Shown: positions 11,657-40,760, numbered from the stretch's first letter. The stretch: 64,000 nucleotides of DNA from Actinostola sp. cb2023 (GCA_033675265.1 JAUJYZ010001457.1:62001-126000); one strand, 5' to 3'. Made by a program: numbers and translations. The notes: a model not told the origin generated them from the letters alone.

Positions 11657-12175
11657 CAGTCAATCCAAAAAAGGTTGTCCAGAATACACTCGTTTGTAGA
11701 AACGTTGTAGTATACATTTATACAAATATCTAATGAGATACAAGATATCCGAATAAGATGCAAAGTGCAAAACATCGCTTTTTTCTTCTAATATATCAGA
11801 ATCATCAATTTTAGATTAGTATCGCATCCAACAAGGACAACACAATAATTTTCAGCACTATTTTGTGCTTAAACAGTTGTATTTCAGCATGTCTAACATT
11901 TTGCATCTCATTAGATATTTGTATATTTGTATAAATGTATACTACAACCTTTCTGCAATCGAGTGTATATACACATATATGTATACACATATAACAATCA
12001 CGTGATCGTATATACGGAATACAATAACTCCAGGTTCCCTTGATTAGTAATCAGCTTTTGGCTACATTATTCAGTATAAAATCAACACTTTAAGACCTTT
12101 TTAATGTGTTCTGTATATGCGGTCACGTGATAGTTATATGTGTATATATTCTGGACAACCATTTTGGATTGACTG
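11657..12175. mobile_element. TA-flanked element with CAGTCAATCC ends, carrying a nested element
   Basis: Ends CAGTCAATCCAAAA and its complement TTTTGGATTGACTG are each flanked by TA (11655-11656 and 12176-12177). The inverted arms extend through GGTTGTCCAGAATA. The element is 519 bp without a transposase. A second complete element occupies 11687-11965 inside it. The remaining right part has its own AT-rich palindromic pieces. Confidence 0.75.
11687..11965. mobile_element. CACTCRNTTGNAGAAA-family element, uninterrupted copy
   Basis: Ends CACTCGTTTGTAGAAACG and TTTCTGCAATCGAGTG with TA on both sides. The arms continue with GTTGTAGTATAC / GTATACTACAAC. This copy preserves the intact TA (11940-11941) into which a further element inserted in the relative at 39431, so it serves as an empty site. 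Confidence 0.75.
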
Positions 12176-12654
12176 TAAGAAAAGAAAAACATAGTTTTTA
12201 AGAAAAAGTATTAAAAAAGCTCAGTAAAACTCATTGCTTCGGCTCAAAGATGTGTTTTAAAATTCTGCCATTATAATTTTAAAAGTCTTAAAAATGTATA
12301 GTGTCCGGCAATTCCGCTTAGAAAAGTGTCAAAGAGAAAACTTAACTTAGTTTTATGTACTGTTTAATAATGGCAAAAACGGTTTGTTGTATCCAGGAAT
12401 AAATCATGGGCTCGAAATGTATTATGGATCCTTGGTATTTTAAAGAACAATATTTCTTTATTTGAACGGATGTTACTTTGTTGCTTGGGGCTCGAGATGA
12501 GACTGAGCAATTTTAAGGTTGCGTGGATACCAAATGACAAAAAACATAATAGAATTTAAAAGCAGTGGCCAAACGTTTTTGATAAATAACTAAATGATGA
12601 CTGAATAAATGTTAAATATAATCTATATATATTCTATATTCCTTGAAAATTATA

Positions 12655-12706
12655 CTGAAGATGGCGTGAGTCACGCCGAAACATGTCTATCAAAATAAAG
12701 CATGTC
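12655..12706 (+). ncRNA. Hammerhead-ribozyme-like motif
   Basis: CTGAAGA (12655-12661) is followed by a perfect 6-bp stem GGCGTG/CACGCC (12663-12668 with 12672-12677) and GAAA (12678-12681). A second stem CATG/CATG (12682-12685 with 12701-12704) comes next, then TC with predicted cleavage after 12706. Outer pairing of ATTATA (12649-12654) with TATAAT (12717-12722) could form stem I. One extra T lies between the CUGANGA core and stem II, which is a departure from the standard core. Penelope-like retroelements are known to carry hammerheads. This is a structural prediction only. Confidence 0.4.
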
Positions 12707-12729
12707 ATCTTTATACTATAATCAATGTA

Positions 12730-14046
12730 TATTATGACTAACTTTTTTTAAACGTAGCTATATTAATACTGAAATTAGAGGGGGAAATAGGTGACGATAC
12801 TAAATTACCCTGCATGGAACTGCAAATGAAATCCATGTTCAAGCTGCATTTTATTTGGTTCTGTAAATATTTTCTGTCGTTTGATGCCGGTATCGACTAT
12901 ATTACAGACAGGAGTCGAGTTGTAGTTCATCTAGTGAATGAAAATCAGTGTTCATTATTTATGATTCATATTTATAAAATAATTTAGATATAACGCGCGC
13001 TCTGATTGGTTAATTACTATGTTGATATGAGGCTATGTAAACATGGTTCATGACCTTGAACAACCTTGAAGCGATGCAGTGGATTTGATTGTAAAAATAA
13101 CTGACCACAAATGTATTTTTTTCTGTTGTCAAACATGTTTTATTTACTAAACAAAAGCCATAGAAGTACAGTTTTTCTTGTTTAGTTAAGTTCAAGTTCT
13201 ATCTAGATGTGATTTTGATGATTTTAAGCCGAAAATTAATTTTGCAAGAATCGAGCTCGAGTTCATTCAAGTTCATTCAAACTCGGCCGGCAAGAAACTC
13301 GACGAATCGTCCACTTATTGCTGTCCACAATAACGAAGAAAACTAAATATAACGGCTCAGTTTTCTCAATCACATACTAACCATTTTGTAAGTTATACTT
13401 AGCTACACATAAGTCTTATATTTTCTCAAGTGTACGACTGAAAATATCAAGAAAAGATAGCCGTATTTATACTCACAAAAGAGTAAAAACAGAGCGATTC
13501 TTGTAGCTACACAGCGGGTTCGCCAGAACATTCATATCTCTAGTAAAATATGTCAAAGAGAAAAAACATCTTCAAATGTCTCAGAAACGTCCATCGTTTA
13601 TACATTCTTGTCGAGAAAAGCGACGAAAAGATTCAAAAATACGACAAAAACTGTAGATATTTGGCTACCTGACTTCGTGCTCCATTCATCAAGATGTCAA
13701 ATATTTCAGAAAGTTTGACGACTCTTCGTCATTGATCGTGATTCGGCTCAGCTTTTCTCACTTTTCTTCGTGTTTCGTGTTCACAGGATACAAAAACAAA
13801 GTGTAACAAGCATTCTTCTGTAATTTTCTGACAGAAAATAGCATTCTTCAAATCGTTTTTCGTGTCAAAACAGTAAACTGCACAATAAAAGTTGTCGAGT
13901 CGCTTTGCCATTTTGATTTCTTTCGTGAGATTTGATTGGATGATGGGCGATTTCTGACGCTTTTCAGGAGAATTGAAATTTTGATCACTAAAATCTCGCG
14001 TAAATAAAGGAGTTTTACGGAAAAAATCCTTGTAGTTATTTTATAA
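12730..14046. other. Intergenic repeats, no gene recognised
   Basis: Contains a CGCGCTCTGATTGGTTAAT motif near 12990, also seen in forms around 20940, 38515 and 38950. It also holds several short minus-strand frames without domains. The text is AT-rich and looks like old dispersed repeats. Confidence 0.35.
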
Positions 14047-14186
14047 AACAAATAGAAAACGTTTTCCCGTGTTTACATAGCCTGATATAAACACTCGGGA
14101 AAGTTTGGGAGAAGTCTCGAGCTCTGTGTAAAACCTCGCCGGAGGCTCGGTTTTACACAATAGCTCTCGACTTCTCCCAAACTTCC

Positions 14187-14217
<31 letters not shown>

Positions 14218-14236
14218 GAAACGTTTTCTATTTGTT
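14047..14236. mobile_element. 190-bp foldback element
   Basis: The arms begin AACAAATAGAAAACGTTTTC and end with the complement. They continue through GTGTTTACATAGCCTGATAT and TTGGGAGAAGTC on both sides. The loop is GC-rich (cgccggaggctcgg). There is no coding capacity. Confidence 0.75.
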
Positions 14237-14239
14237 AAG

Positions 14240-15700
14240 TATCAGTGTGCACTTTAGCAAAGTGGTATCTGAATGCCGAGTTCTTCAGTGTTCATGAATG
14301 GTGGCGGTAAAAACATTTTGTGTATTTCCCTTCTTCGGTTGTTGCTGTGGTTGCAATTGTGGCTTTGGTCACATTTTGGCCTTAATTAAGCGGGCTGGCA
14401 GCTTTCTGAGGTCGTTATTAAGCCAGGCAGTCTTGTGAATATAATACTCTGAAGACGTCGCCTCTTCTTGCGAGCTTATTATATGGCCCTGGCTGCTTTA
14501 CGTTGATATGTGTTATCCACCAGCACTTTAACTCCTACTGACAATCCTCATCTGAATAAACCGTCTGCTTGTAATGCGACTGTTATTTTTCGACCAAATG
14601 TTGCTGCGAGCTTTAGATTGGAAGCAATTTCCGGCCATTTTCGAGGCCACTTCACCCGTTTTTCTTCCTGATATTGAAGTCACCACTTTGTTTGTAATCG
14701 CAAGTGATTCTCTCCTCTTCAAACCGTCGATAATTTCATAGAGAAGCGTTAGGTACAACAACGCCACCAATAACAGTTCTAACTGAAAGTCGTCCATCTT
14801 GGTTGTTCTTGATTTTAACAATAGTATGCACACGATGATTCAAATATATTCTCGTCGCCCCCAAGTTTGCTCATCTAAGACGTAAGTTTGGATCTTCGAT
14901 TGTCGTTATAGGAGGGTCCCCAATAGGTTTGGCGGGACGCGGGATCGGCCATATTTTAAAGGCGGGATTCGGGATGCGAACTTAAAACAGAGCGGGAAGC
15001 GGGATTCTCAATTACGAACGGGAGCGGGATTTCGTGATTTTAGGCGCCGGGATTCGGGAATCGTAAGTGTTTGCAGCGGGATACGGGATTAAAATTGACT
15101 TATCATCAGTTAATTATTCATCAGCGTATGAATAGACTTCTTTGTCGTTGTCATCGAATCCATTATCACTTTTTAAATGACCTTCGGTGTGTATTTTGAT
15201 TTCCGTTTATCTGGACATGACGTCACAGACGTCACATGAAAAGAATATCCAGATGTCTTTTAAGTCATATCATGTCACAGAGGTCACAGAGCATCACAAG
15301 CTAAGATCTCGCAACGTGCTTTACTCCTTTACCATTCAACAAATCTTTCAAAGTGATCTTCGACATCTTCTATTGATTCTTCAAAGACTTCACTGCTAGC
15401 GTCAGTCTGACACTTACTTCATTGCCTATAGACGTTTGCTTAACAACCTTGATTTGATGGAATTGAATTGACAATTAATTAAATAGAAAGCCAAAGCTAT
15501 TCTAGTCAATTGCGTGAACCAAATGGATTAGCTTGATATCACCGGATCCAGGCTGTGCTACGTTAGGGTTTTATACTTCATTGTTCATTTGTTTGTGCTG
15601 TACTCGCAATAGCCAACTGGGCAAAATCCAATTGCTTTATTTGATATTTTGCTTTTTTTCTTCGTACATCGGTTTATGTAGAAGTAACGTGATTTTGAAG
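14240..15700. other. Intergenic; dispersed GCGGGATTCGGGA-type repeat at about 14930-15090
   Basis: A 101-codon minus-strand frame at 14528-14833 starts with a Leu-rich helix (LELLLVALLYLTLLY). I cannot tie it to a family. From 14930 the text repeats gcgggattcggga variants about six times, a dispersed-repeat signature. Nothing else was recognised. Confidence 0.35.
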
Positions 15701-15710
15701 ATTGAAACTT

Positions 15711-16013
15711 TGTTGTTGCTGTTGTTGTTGCTGTTGTTGTCGATGCTGCTGCTGTTGTTGTTGTTGTTGCTTTTTGTTGTTATTGCTGCTACTGTTGTTG
15801 TTGTTGTCGTTTGTGTTGTTGGTTGTTGCTGCTGCTGTTGTTGTTGTTGTTGCTGCTGTTGTAGTTGTTGTCGTTTGTGTTGTTGTCGTCGTTTGTGTTG
15901 TTGCTGCTGCTGCTGCTGTTGTTGTCGTTGTCGTTTGTGTTGTTGCTGCTGCTGCTGCTGTTGTTGTCGTTGTCGATTGTGTTGTTGTTGTTGTTGTTGC
16001 TGTATTTACTGTC
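15711..16013. repeat. TTG/CTG triplet repeat tract
   Basis: About 300 bp of TTG, CTG and TCG triplets with a loose 45- to 50-bp higher-order pattern. It gives poly-Leu, poly-Cys and poly-Val frames on + and poly-Asn/Ser on -. These are not genes. Confidence 0.9.
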
Positions 16014-16379
16014 TTCTAGCGCCATCTACATAATTTTGAGGATATGTATTTGTATTAGTTAACGGTATTTGTATTTGTATTTAACAATCTATCTGTATAT
16101 CAGGTCTAGATATTGCCGAAATTCATGATTTACAAAAGCGCATCGCCATCATTTCCACATTGTGCTAATTCAGGGAATGTTTCGTTAATTTCGAATCTAA
16201 TCTAATCGGAAAAGCCCAGGTTTTCTGTCGTAAGAGTACAATAGGCAGGATATGGTGAAGACGGTTTATATGAACTTCAATAATAGACATTCAATTGCAT
16301 GTTCAAAAAGCCATGTAAAAATAAAGGCGCTGCAGTTGAGTCAGTAATGTAATTATTTTCGTTACCATCTCTGAGCCTT

Positions 16380-16775
16380 TTGTGGACATTATTATTATTA
16401 TAAGACATTATTATTTTAATTAATATTTTATTGTTATTATTATTATTATCATCATTATTTAATTATCATTATTATTATTATTATTATTTTATTTTTATTA
16501 TTATTTATTATAATTATATTATAATTATTCAAATTATTATTATTATATTGAACAATCCAAGCGATCATTTTAAATTTTGTAAATAAGGATTTTTTATCTA
16601 TTTTTTTATCTCTTATTTGTAATTTGTTTTGAGAAATAATGTTATTATTATTTATTATTATTATTATTATTATTATTTAATTATTATTATTATCATCATC
16701 ATTATTTAATTATCATCATTTAATTATCATCATCATTATTATTATTATTATTATTATTATTTTATTTTATTTTAT
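16380..16775 (+). repeat. TTA-rich tract containing a retroelement tail
   Basis: TTA/TCATTA microsatellites flank a tail (about 16549-16640) that is a near copy of the one at 11452. The pair shows two insertions of the same retroelement family. Confidence 0.65.
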
Positions 16776-17035
16776 AATGAGTATGTTCAGAATGAAAATG
16801 AGCTAAACTGAAAATCTCCTACTATATTTTTATTTGCCGTCGTTGTCAAAGTACAAACAATCTTGACCTTTGTGCTCGCGTTTTGTTGACTGTGATTGAA
16901 ACTTTAGTTCCGTTATAAAATGTACTTGGTTACAGCTAAGTAAAGATTCAGAAATAGAATGAAAATATGATCAAATTAAAAAAAATACTGAGACGACGTC
17001 GATCGTGAGACGTAAGAAATCGGAATTCTGAATAG

Positions 17036-17640
17036 AAGTACAGTGGAACCCCGCTCTACGGACACCCGCTTAATACGGACACCCGCTTATTATGGACATT
17101 GTGTTTGTCCCGACGAAAAGACCATGCATATATATGTAGAATAAAGGTAAAACCAAGACACCAACTTGTAACTTTGTACACTGTTTAATTGTACGTTTCG
17201 GCCATTCGGCCTTCATCAGCAAGACTGATTTGATCCGCGCGCAGCCAACCGCTAAATCATGTCCACTAGGTGACAAAAGAAAACAAGAAAACAAGAATAG
17301 CGCGCGTGCGCACATACAAAGCGCGCGCTAAAAATGAACCCCAGGAACCTAGAACTAAAGTAAAACTACCACCAAAAAACTAAAGGATGACCCCTATACT
17401 GATGGATTTTGAAAATGCGTGACTGTATTGCGTGACAGAATTTGACTCGCAATAAAACGAAAACCAAACATCTAAATTACAATATTATTTTGGTAAGAAT
17501 TTTCTTATAACGATATAAACAACATATCCAACAAACAGTTTTGTGAGGTGAATAGTTTGGATTTTAGCTTTTTGATGACGTCATGTGAAAACCAAGAATA
17601 CCAACAGGATGTACAGTGGAACCCCGTTAGGGGGGTCTTA
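17036..17640. repeat. Dispersed repeat with TACAGTGGAACCCCG at both sides
   Basis: TACAGTGGAACCCCG occurs at about 17038 and again at about 17611, in the same orientation. The first copy is followed by GGACACCCGCTTAATACGGA. This is a familiar end sequence of pogo/Tc1-type elements in invertebrates. The stretch between carries the hammerhead-like motif listed separately and GCGCGC-rich text. Confidence 0.45.
17169..17219 (-). ncRNA. Degenerate hammerhead-like hairpin (retroelement tail)
   Basis: The minus strand reads CTGATGA (17213-17219), then A, then GGCC-GAAT-GGCC, then GAAAC and GTACA with TGTAC further on. The expected U-H dinucleotide after the last stem is missing, so cleavage is doubtful. 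It resembles the motifs at 12655 and 41476 and probably marks a Penelope-like element end. Confidence 0.3.
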
Positions 17641-17837
17641 CCTATTTGCCAGACTGTGTATTATCACATTCACTGAATCCCTTTACCAACAAACCCCATT
17701 GACCAAATTGATACAATATCGGTTCAAGGAAACATTTTATTGTAGTTGATGGTGTCATCAGAACGTGACGTTGACGATGACGCACAGTGATGACATCGAG
17801 TGTCCGATAGCCCCTTCCTCCCACCCCTCCCCTCCCT

Positions 17838-18030
17838 TGTTTCCTGTTACTTGTTACCTGTTACCTGCTACCTGTTACCTGTTACCTGTTACCTGCTGCC
17901 TGTTACCTGTTACCTGTTACCTGTTACCTGTTACCTGTTACCTGTTACCTGTTACCTGTTACCTGCTACCTGCTACCTGTTACCTGCTACCTGTTACCTG
18001 TTACCTGTTACCTGTTACCTGCTACCTGCG
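17838..18030. repeat. (TTACCTG)n tandem repeat
   Basis: About 26 units of TTACCTG with CTACCTG variants. The frame closes every three units, producing long Leu/Pro/Val/Thr/Cys/Tyr frames that are artefacts. Confidence 0.9.
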
Positions 18031-18565
18031 TTATAGACCCGCCGTGAAGATGAATATCCGAAGCTTGAGGCTTTAAATAATACGAAGCTTGCAAAGCTAG
18101 AAATTGCCGATATTTGTTGTGGAAATGAAGACAGAAATCTCAAAGTTTCTTCAAAGCAGTTAGAACGGACGAAATTGAAAAACGAGAGAAATAATGCACA
18201 CCAAAGAAAACTCAAGCACGATGTGGACATTTAATATATTGAAAGATTGGGCTACCTATATCGCAATAATCATACGGAGAACTACATCTACAGTAACACT
18301 TCTTGTAGAACATGGAGAAACTCGTTTGTGATTTCATTTTGAAGAGTAAGTGACTCGCTACGTTTCTTTAGTGTTTAGTATAGTTATGATCTGTATTTCT
18401 GTATCAGTATTCATGTATTACTGAAATCTAGCTGCTTAACGAATCCAAATAACTGTCGATTTATTGGATTATGATTATAATATTTGAATAGTATTTGAAG
18501 ATTAAACTAAGATTGTATTATAATATTTTTTGTATATAGTTTTTCTTAGTACACGTTATATATTA

Positions 18566-18725
18566 GAGTGCAAATATTATATCCGTGAAATAAGCGCCAA
18601 CATTTAGTACTAATTAACATTTTACTAGTTTTACTACTGAGTAGACAACAATGATAAAGCACTTGGTGCTATTTATTAGTACTATTTAGTTAGTTAACTA
18701 TTTCATGGATATAATATTTGCACTC
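18566..18725. mobile_element. GAGTGCAAA-family MITE, copy 2
   Basis: Ends GAGTGCAAATATTATATCC and its complement are flanked by TA (18564-18565 and 18726-18727). The element is 160 bp, with tagtactaattaac and ctatttattagtact arms. An adjacent small palindrome (18746-18840) repeats TAGTATTCTCTATATAGAGA. Confidence 0.75.
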
Positions 18726-18942
18726 TAGTATTCTCTAAGTTAGTCATTAGTATTCCCTATATAGAGAATACTAATAAGGCTTTGTAACAAAAGAAAACAA
18801 AGAGCTTTATTAGTATTCTCTATATAGAGAATACTAATGAGTCCATTGTTAAAGCCCTATTAGTTACTTTATGAGATATAGAGCGCACAAATGCTGGGCG
18901 CTGATTGGTCGAGTGAGTATGACTATATTCTAAAAAATGGAT

Positions 18943-19180
18943 AATACTCCAGTTTCGAGTTGTTTAGACACTGCTGTACTTCTTGACAAAAGACGCATTT
19001 GCTCAGCCTTAGCCTCAATCCAGAGAATAACCCGTGGAATTAAAAAATGATTCTATTGTCCTATGTCAACATTTTTCACATTCTCGTTGGTATTTGTGAA
19101 TAATTTACGCTGAATTGAGGCTAAGGCTGAGCAAATGCGTCTTTTGTCAAGGTGCGTAAACAACTAGAAACTGGAGTATT
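18943..19180. mobile_element. Foldback element with about 70-bp arms upstream of SLC6-A
   Basis: The left arm (atactccagtttcgagttgt, later gcatttgctcagccttagcc) is mirrored on the right (ggctaaggctgagcaaatgc, later aactagaaactggagtat). There is no open frame of interest. It ends about 580 bp before the SLC6-A start codon. Confidence 0.75.
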
Positions 19181-19189
19181 GGTAAAAAA

Positions 19190-19333
19190 ATTAATTTGCA
19201 TTGGATATTTTTTAATTTGCATTGGATATTTTTTAATTTGCATTGGATATTTTTTAATTTGCATTGGATATTTTTTAATTTGCATTGGATATTTTTTAAT
19301 TTGCATTGGATATTTTTTAATTTGCATTGGATT
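19190..19333. repeat. Seven-copy repeat of ATTTGCATTGGATATTTTTT
   Basis: A 21-bp unit is repeated seven times. The core contains ATTTGCAT, which is the octamer bound by POU-domain factors in many animals. Whether that matters for the adjacent SLC6-A promoter is unknown. Confidence 0.85.
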
Positions 19334-19555
19334 TATTTATTTATTTAATGATCGGATCGGTCGGAGCTACAATTTTAACCTAGCCTGATTTTCAGACGGT
19401 CCGGTGGTCCTCCGCTGTCGCTTTCTCTTGTCGAGAAATGCAAAAGACGTTGCGGAGGCGGGCTGTGCTCCCTCTGGTATCCTTTATCTCTCTTATATGA
19501 TCTGCTTCAATTGCCACCAGTATGAGAAACTCCACTTTGACTGACACGCATGGAA

Positions 19556-19562
19556 TATAAAT
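19556..19562 (+). promoter_or_regulatory. TATA-like motif upstream of SLC6-A
   Basis: TATAAAT lies about 200 bp upstream of the chosen ATG (19758). An in-frame upstream ATG at 19575 exists, but its extension has no counterpart in SLC6-B. Confidence 0.25.
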
Positions 19563-19757
19563 GAAGAACTGTACATGTATAGGTTTTCTGTCGGCATTTT
19601 CATTGGCCAAGTTACTCACGTGACGAATGCGAAATTTCTTGTGTCAGAGCCAAAGCCTTTTTGTCTTTACACTGAACAGCCACCGGTACGTCGAAAATTA
19701 CGTGGTTCCATCACATTCCGTAGTCTGCGGTCCGAAACGTCGATTTCGCTGCCAAAC

Positions 19758-37188
<17,431 letters not shown>

Positions 37189-37520
37189 TTATCATCAACT
37201 ACTACTATCATCATCATCAACTACCAACATTATCATCATCACTATTGATATCATCATCATCATCAACTACCACCCTCATCATCATCATCTACTACCACCA
37301 TCATCATCATCTACTACCACCATCATCATCATCTACTACCACCATCATCATCATCTACTACCATCATCATCATCATCACTATTATTATCATCATCACGTA
37401 TCAACACCATGTACCACCACATGTCCACTACTACCACGTACTATGATTATTATCAGCAGCAGCATCAACTACTATTATCATCATCATCATCAACTACTAC
37501 TATCATCATCATCATGATCA
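37189..37520. repeat. (ATC)n/(ACT)n microsatellite downstream of the SLC6-A stop
   Basis: ATCATC, ACTACT and ACCACC triplets fill about 330 bp immediately after the stop codon, probably in the 3' UTR. Confidence 0.9.
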
Positions 37521-37659
37521 TCTCCGTGCCATCATTTACATTGACACACATTTCACTGTAGACTAAACGTATAATAATATTTTGCGTTATGTTGTGATTT
37601 CCTTTTAATTTCTAAACTTATTTTGTCTTTGCAGCTTTTAAACAGAACTTGAACAAAGG

Positions 37660-38218
37660 ATGATAATGGAGTATAGCGGTACTGGTAGTTCATGGAGTTA
37701 TTCATAGTGTGATAATGGAGTATAGCGGTACTGGTATAGTACATGGAGTTATTCATAGTGTGATAATGGAGTATAGCGGTACTGGTATAGTACATGGAGT
37801 TATTCATAGTGTGATAATGGAGTATAGCGGTACTGGTATAGTACATGGAGTTATTCATAGTGTGATAATGGAGTATAGCGGTACTGGTATAGTACATGGA
37901 GTTATTCATAGTGTGATAATGGAGTATAGCGGTACTGGTATAGTACATGGAGTTATTCATAGTGTGATAATGGAGTATAGCGGTACTGGTAGTACATGGA
38001 GTTATTATTCATAGTGTGATAATGGAGTATAGCGGTACTGGTATAGTACATGGAGTTATTCATAGTGTGATAATGGAGTATAGCGGTACTGATATAGTAC
38101 ATGGAGTTATTCATAGTCTAGTGTGATAATGGAGTATAGCGGTACTGGTATAGTACTTGGAGTTATTCATAGTGTGATAATGGAGTATAGCGGTACCGGT
38201 AGTTCATGGAGTTATTCA
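37660..38218. repeat. 51-bp tandem repeat (TGATAATGGAGTATAGCGGT unit)
   Basis: About eleven units of 51 bp, a multiple of three. Both strands therefore give regular repeated frames that are not genes. Some units lack TATAG or have TTATT insertions. Confidence 0.92.
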
Positions 38219-38222
38219 TTGC

Positions 38223-38414
38223 AGAAATAGAAAACTTGTCCGCTTGTGCAATGTGCAGATTTATAGCACGCGGGGACTGATCAGAACACTCGAGAAGTGT
38301 TACGAGAAGCACGACAAGTAGTGTAGTGCTTCTCAACACTTCTAGAGTGTTCTGATCCGTTCCCCAAGTGCTCTAAAACTGCACATAGCACAAGTGGACA
38401 AGTTTTATATTTCT
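38223..38414. mobile_element. 192-bp foldback element
   Basis: Left end AGAAATAGAAAACTTGTCCG and right end CGGACAAG-like ACAAGTTTTATATTTCT are complementary. Inner arms carry CAGAACACT(C/T) and AGTGTTCTG. The loop is acgagaagcacgacaag. Confidence 0.7.
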
Positions 38415-38454
38415 TTTATAAAATACAATTATGATTTTAAGGAAAATTTTCAAT

Positions 38455-39140
38455 TTTGTTCGTTACAAAAATGTTTACTTACTTGCGCGCGCGTCGCGGC
38501 ATACGCATCCTTTGGCCAATCAGAGCGCGCGTTATGTCATAGTTATTTTATAAAGTGTAATATAACTGTACTGAACGTTTAAAAAAATAGTTATTTTATA
38601 GATTAGCTTTTAAATATAATTTAGTTATTCATAATTATAGTGCATTTAAGTATTAATATTTTTTTCCAATTATAACATTTGATAATGACGTTATTATTAT
38701 TAATAGTATTTTTATATAGTATTATAGTATTGCTTTCAAAAACGAGTGGAGGACTGGTTCTGAGTTTTTAGAAGTAATCTCTAAAACTGAACCACGTCAC
38801 AAGAAAGAGCATATCAGAATTTAAGTTTCAGGAGTTTGATAGGGTTTGGACAAGTATGATTTTAACTGCAGACATTTAAAAACTGTTAAAATTACAAAAA
38901 ATGTTGGTTACTTGGGGCGCACGTCGCCCCATAACCATACATTTCTTTGTAATCAGAGCGCGCGTTTGTCATAGTTATTTTATAAAGTGTCAATATCTAA
39001 CTGTACTATGAACGTTTAAAAAAATATTTATTTTATAGATAGCTTTTTTCTTATGATGGGATTCATTTTTTAATTATAGTTAATTTAAAGACTTTTTCCA
39101 ATTATAACATTTGATACTGACGTTTATTTTTTGAAATGGC
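38455..39140. repeat. Imperfect direct duplication, period about 431 bp
   Basis: Segment 38460-38690 recurs at 38890-39130. Shared landmarks are AATCAGAGCGCGCGTT, GTCATAGTTATTTTATAAAG, GAACGTTTAAAAAAATA and CCAATTATAACATTTGATA. Divergence is substantial, so the duplication is old. Confidence 0.6.
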
Positions 39141-39172
<32 letters not shown>

Positions 39173-39430
39173 GTTATTATTATTATATTATTAATAGTAT
39201 TATTAGTGTTATTATTCATGCAATAAACATGATGATACTGATAATGATGACGATGATCATAATTATGTTCTTGGTGATGAAATTGAAATTGTTTATTTTG
39301 TAAATCGATTACATACGAAGTGAATAGTGGGATGGTTCAGTATTTTGTGATTTGAGCTTCGTATTTGCGAGTTATGCTAATTTGGTGACGTCAGTTTGTT
39401 TTTTTCCCCATAACTTATATATTATATATA

Positions 39431-40760
39431 CACTCAATTGCAGAAAGGTTGTAGTATACATTTATTCAAATATCTAATGAGATACAAGATATCTAATGAG
39501 ATACAAAGTGCGAAACATCGCTTATTTTCTTCTAACATATCATAATCATCAATTTTAGATTAGTATCGCATCCAACAAGGACAACACAATACTTTTCAGC
39601 ACTATTTTGTGCTTAAACAGTTGTATTTCAGCATGTCTAACATTTTGCATCTCATTAGATATTTGTATATTTGTATAAATGTATACAGTATGTGGTTCTA
39701 ATTGTGAACACTTTTTGCACTTGATGATATTTCTCGTCAACATATGGTACGATTATCCTGAACCTTTGCTATAAATTAGCTCTACACTTCAGCTAACATG
39801 TGATTAAGTTTCGTTGTATTTATTATTGAACTTTTCTAAATATATTTTATTATATCATGTCTGTTGGTGGTTCTAATGGTGAACAGGTGTTTGTAATTGT
39901 GAACACTTTTGGCTTGCTTTTTAATGGCTTAATACTGTGTATTATTCTCGATTTCTAGCCTTGCAATTCGATGTACAAGTTCCAAGTTGTCTTAAAACAA
40001 TATTAATGTTCGTGTTATTTCGATACGAATGCTAGAAAAATGTTAAAACGAAGTGAAGTCAGACGGCAACGCTAAATTGCTGACGTGTTCGCATGTTCAT
40101 TGATGCATGCCGTTCATCACGTTCGTGTAATTGCTAACAACGCAATGGCGCAAATTTGTATCACAAACGCGGACTTCTTATACATATTTCCTTCTCAATA
40201 TTTGCTATTGTACCAGTGCAGGTACATTAGCGGCAATTTTACTCTATATCTTAAGAACTACATAAGTTATGAAGTGCCAAGTTATGCGTGAGCATATGCG
40301 TGTTTACAATTAGATGCACATCGCAAAAACACGCACAATTTTTCATTCCGATGCTGCTCGTTCATTTTCAACACTTTTCTAAATATTGTTTTGTAAAGAA
40401 AAGTGTTATTATTTACCTTTTAGCTCGTATAAAAACAAGCTCAAAACTCTGCGTTTTTAGAAAGAAAATATGCGAACTTTGCCACTGAGAATCTAAAGGC
40501 GCGCTTAAAATTCGAATTTGTAGACAACAGTCGTCTGCTTACCTTGCCGTCAAAGTTGAAATTTTACGCGGAATAAATGTCAGGAAGCCCAAAATAGCAT
40601 TGAATGATTGAAAATAAATCAATATTTGATCGGGTAAAATATTTTTTGTCGATCTTAACTTTACGGTATAAAAACGGCACTTTTACTGAAAAGTGTTCAC
40701 AATTAGAACTGTTCACAATTAGAACAACATACTGTACTACAACCTTTCTGCAATTGAGTG
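39431..40760. mobile_element. CACTCAATTGCAGAAAGG-family element interrupted by a nested element
   Basis: Ends CACTCAATTGCAGAAAGG and CCTTTCTGCAATTGAGTG are flanked by TA on both sides. Homologous to 11687-11965 over its left part and its last 24 bp. A 1,049-bp element sits at the TA that is intact in that relative. The host element alone would be about 280 bp. Confidence 0.85.
39686..40734. mobile_element. Nested 1,049-bp TA-target element with CAGTATGTGGTTC ends
   Basis: Left end CAGTATGTGGTTCTAATTGT and right end ACAATTAGAACAACATACTG are near-perfect inverted repeats, flanked by duplicated TA (39684-39685 and 40735-40736). The AATTGTGAACACTTTT motif recurs near both ends and at about 39890. 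Two short frames (40085-40291 and 40288-40488) have no transposase features, so it is non-autonomous. Confidence 0.85.

Noticed and set aside
15533..16062. Poly-Leu/Cys/Val and poly-Asn/Ser frames
   Set aside because: Triplet repeat translated in several frames; no start context or flanking coding signal.
19575..19757. N-terminal extension of SLC6-A from the upstream ATG
   Set aside because: In frame, but without counterpart in SLC6-B and lacking family features; ATG 19758 gives matching exon 1 lengths in the two genes.
37553..38014. Repeated 17-residue proteins on both strands
   Set aside because: The 51-bp tandem repeat is divisible by three; both strands open by chance.
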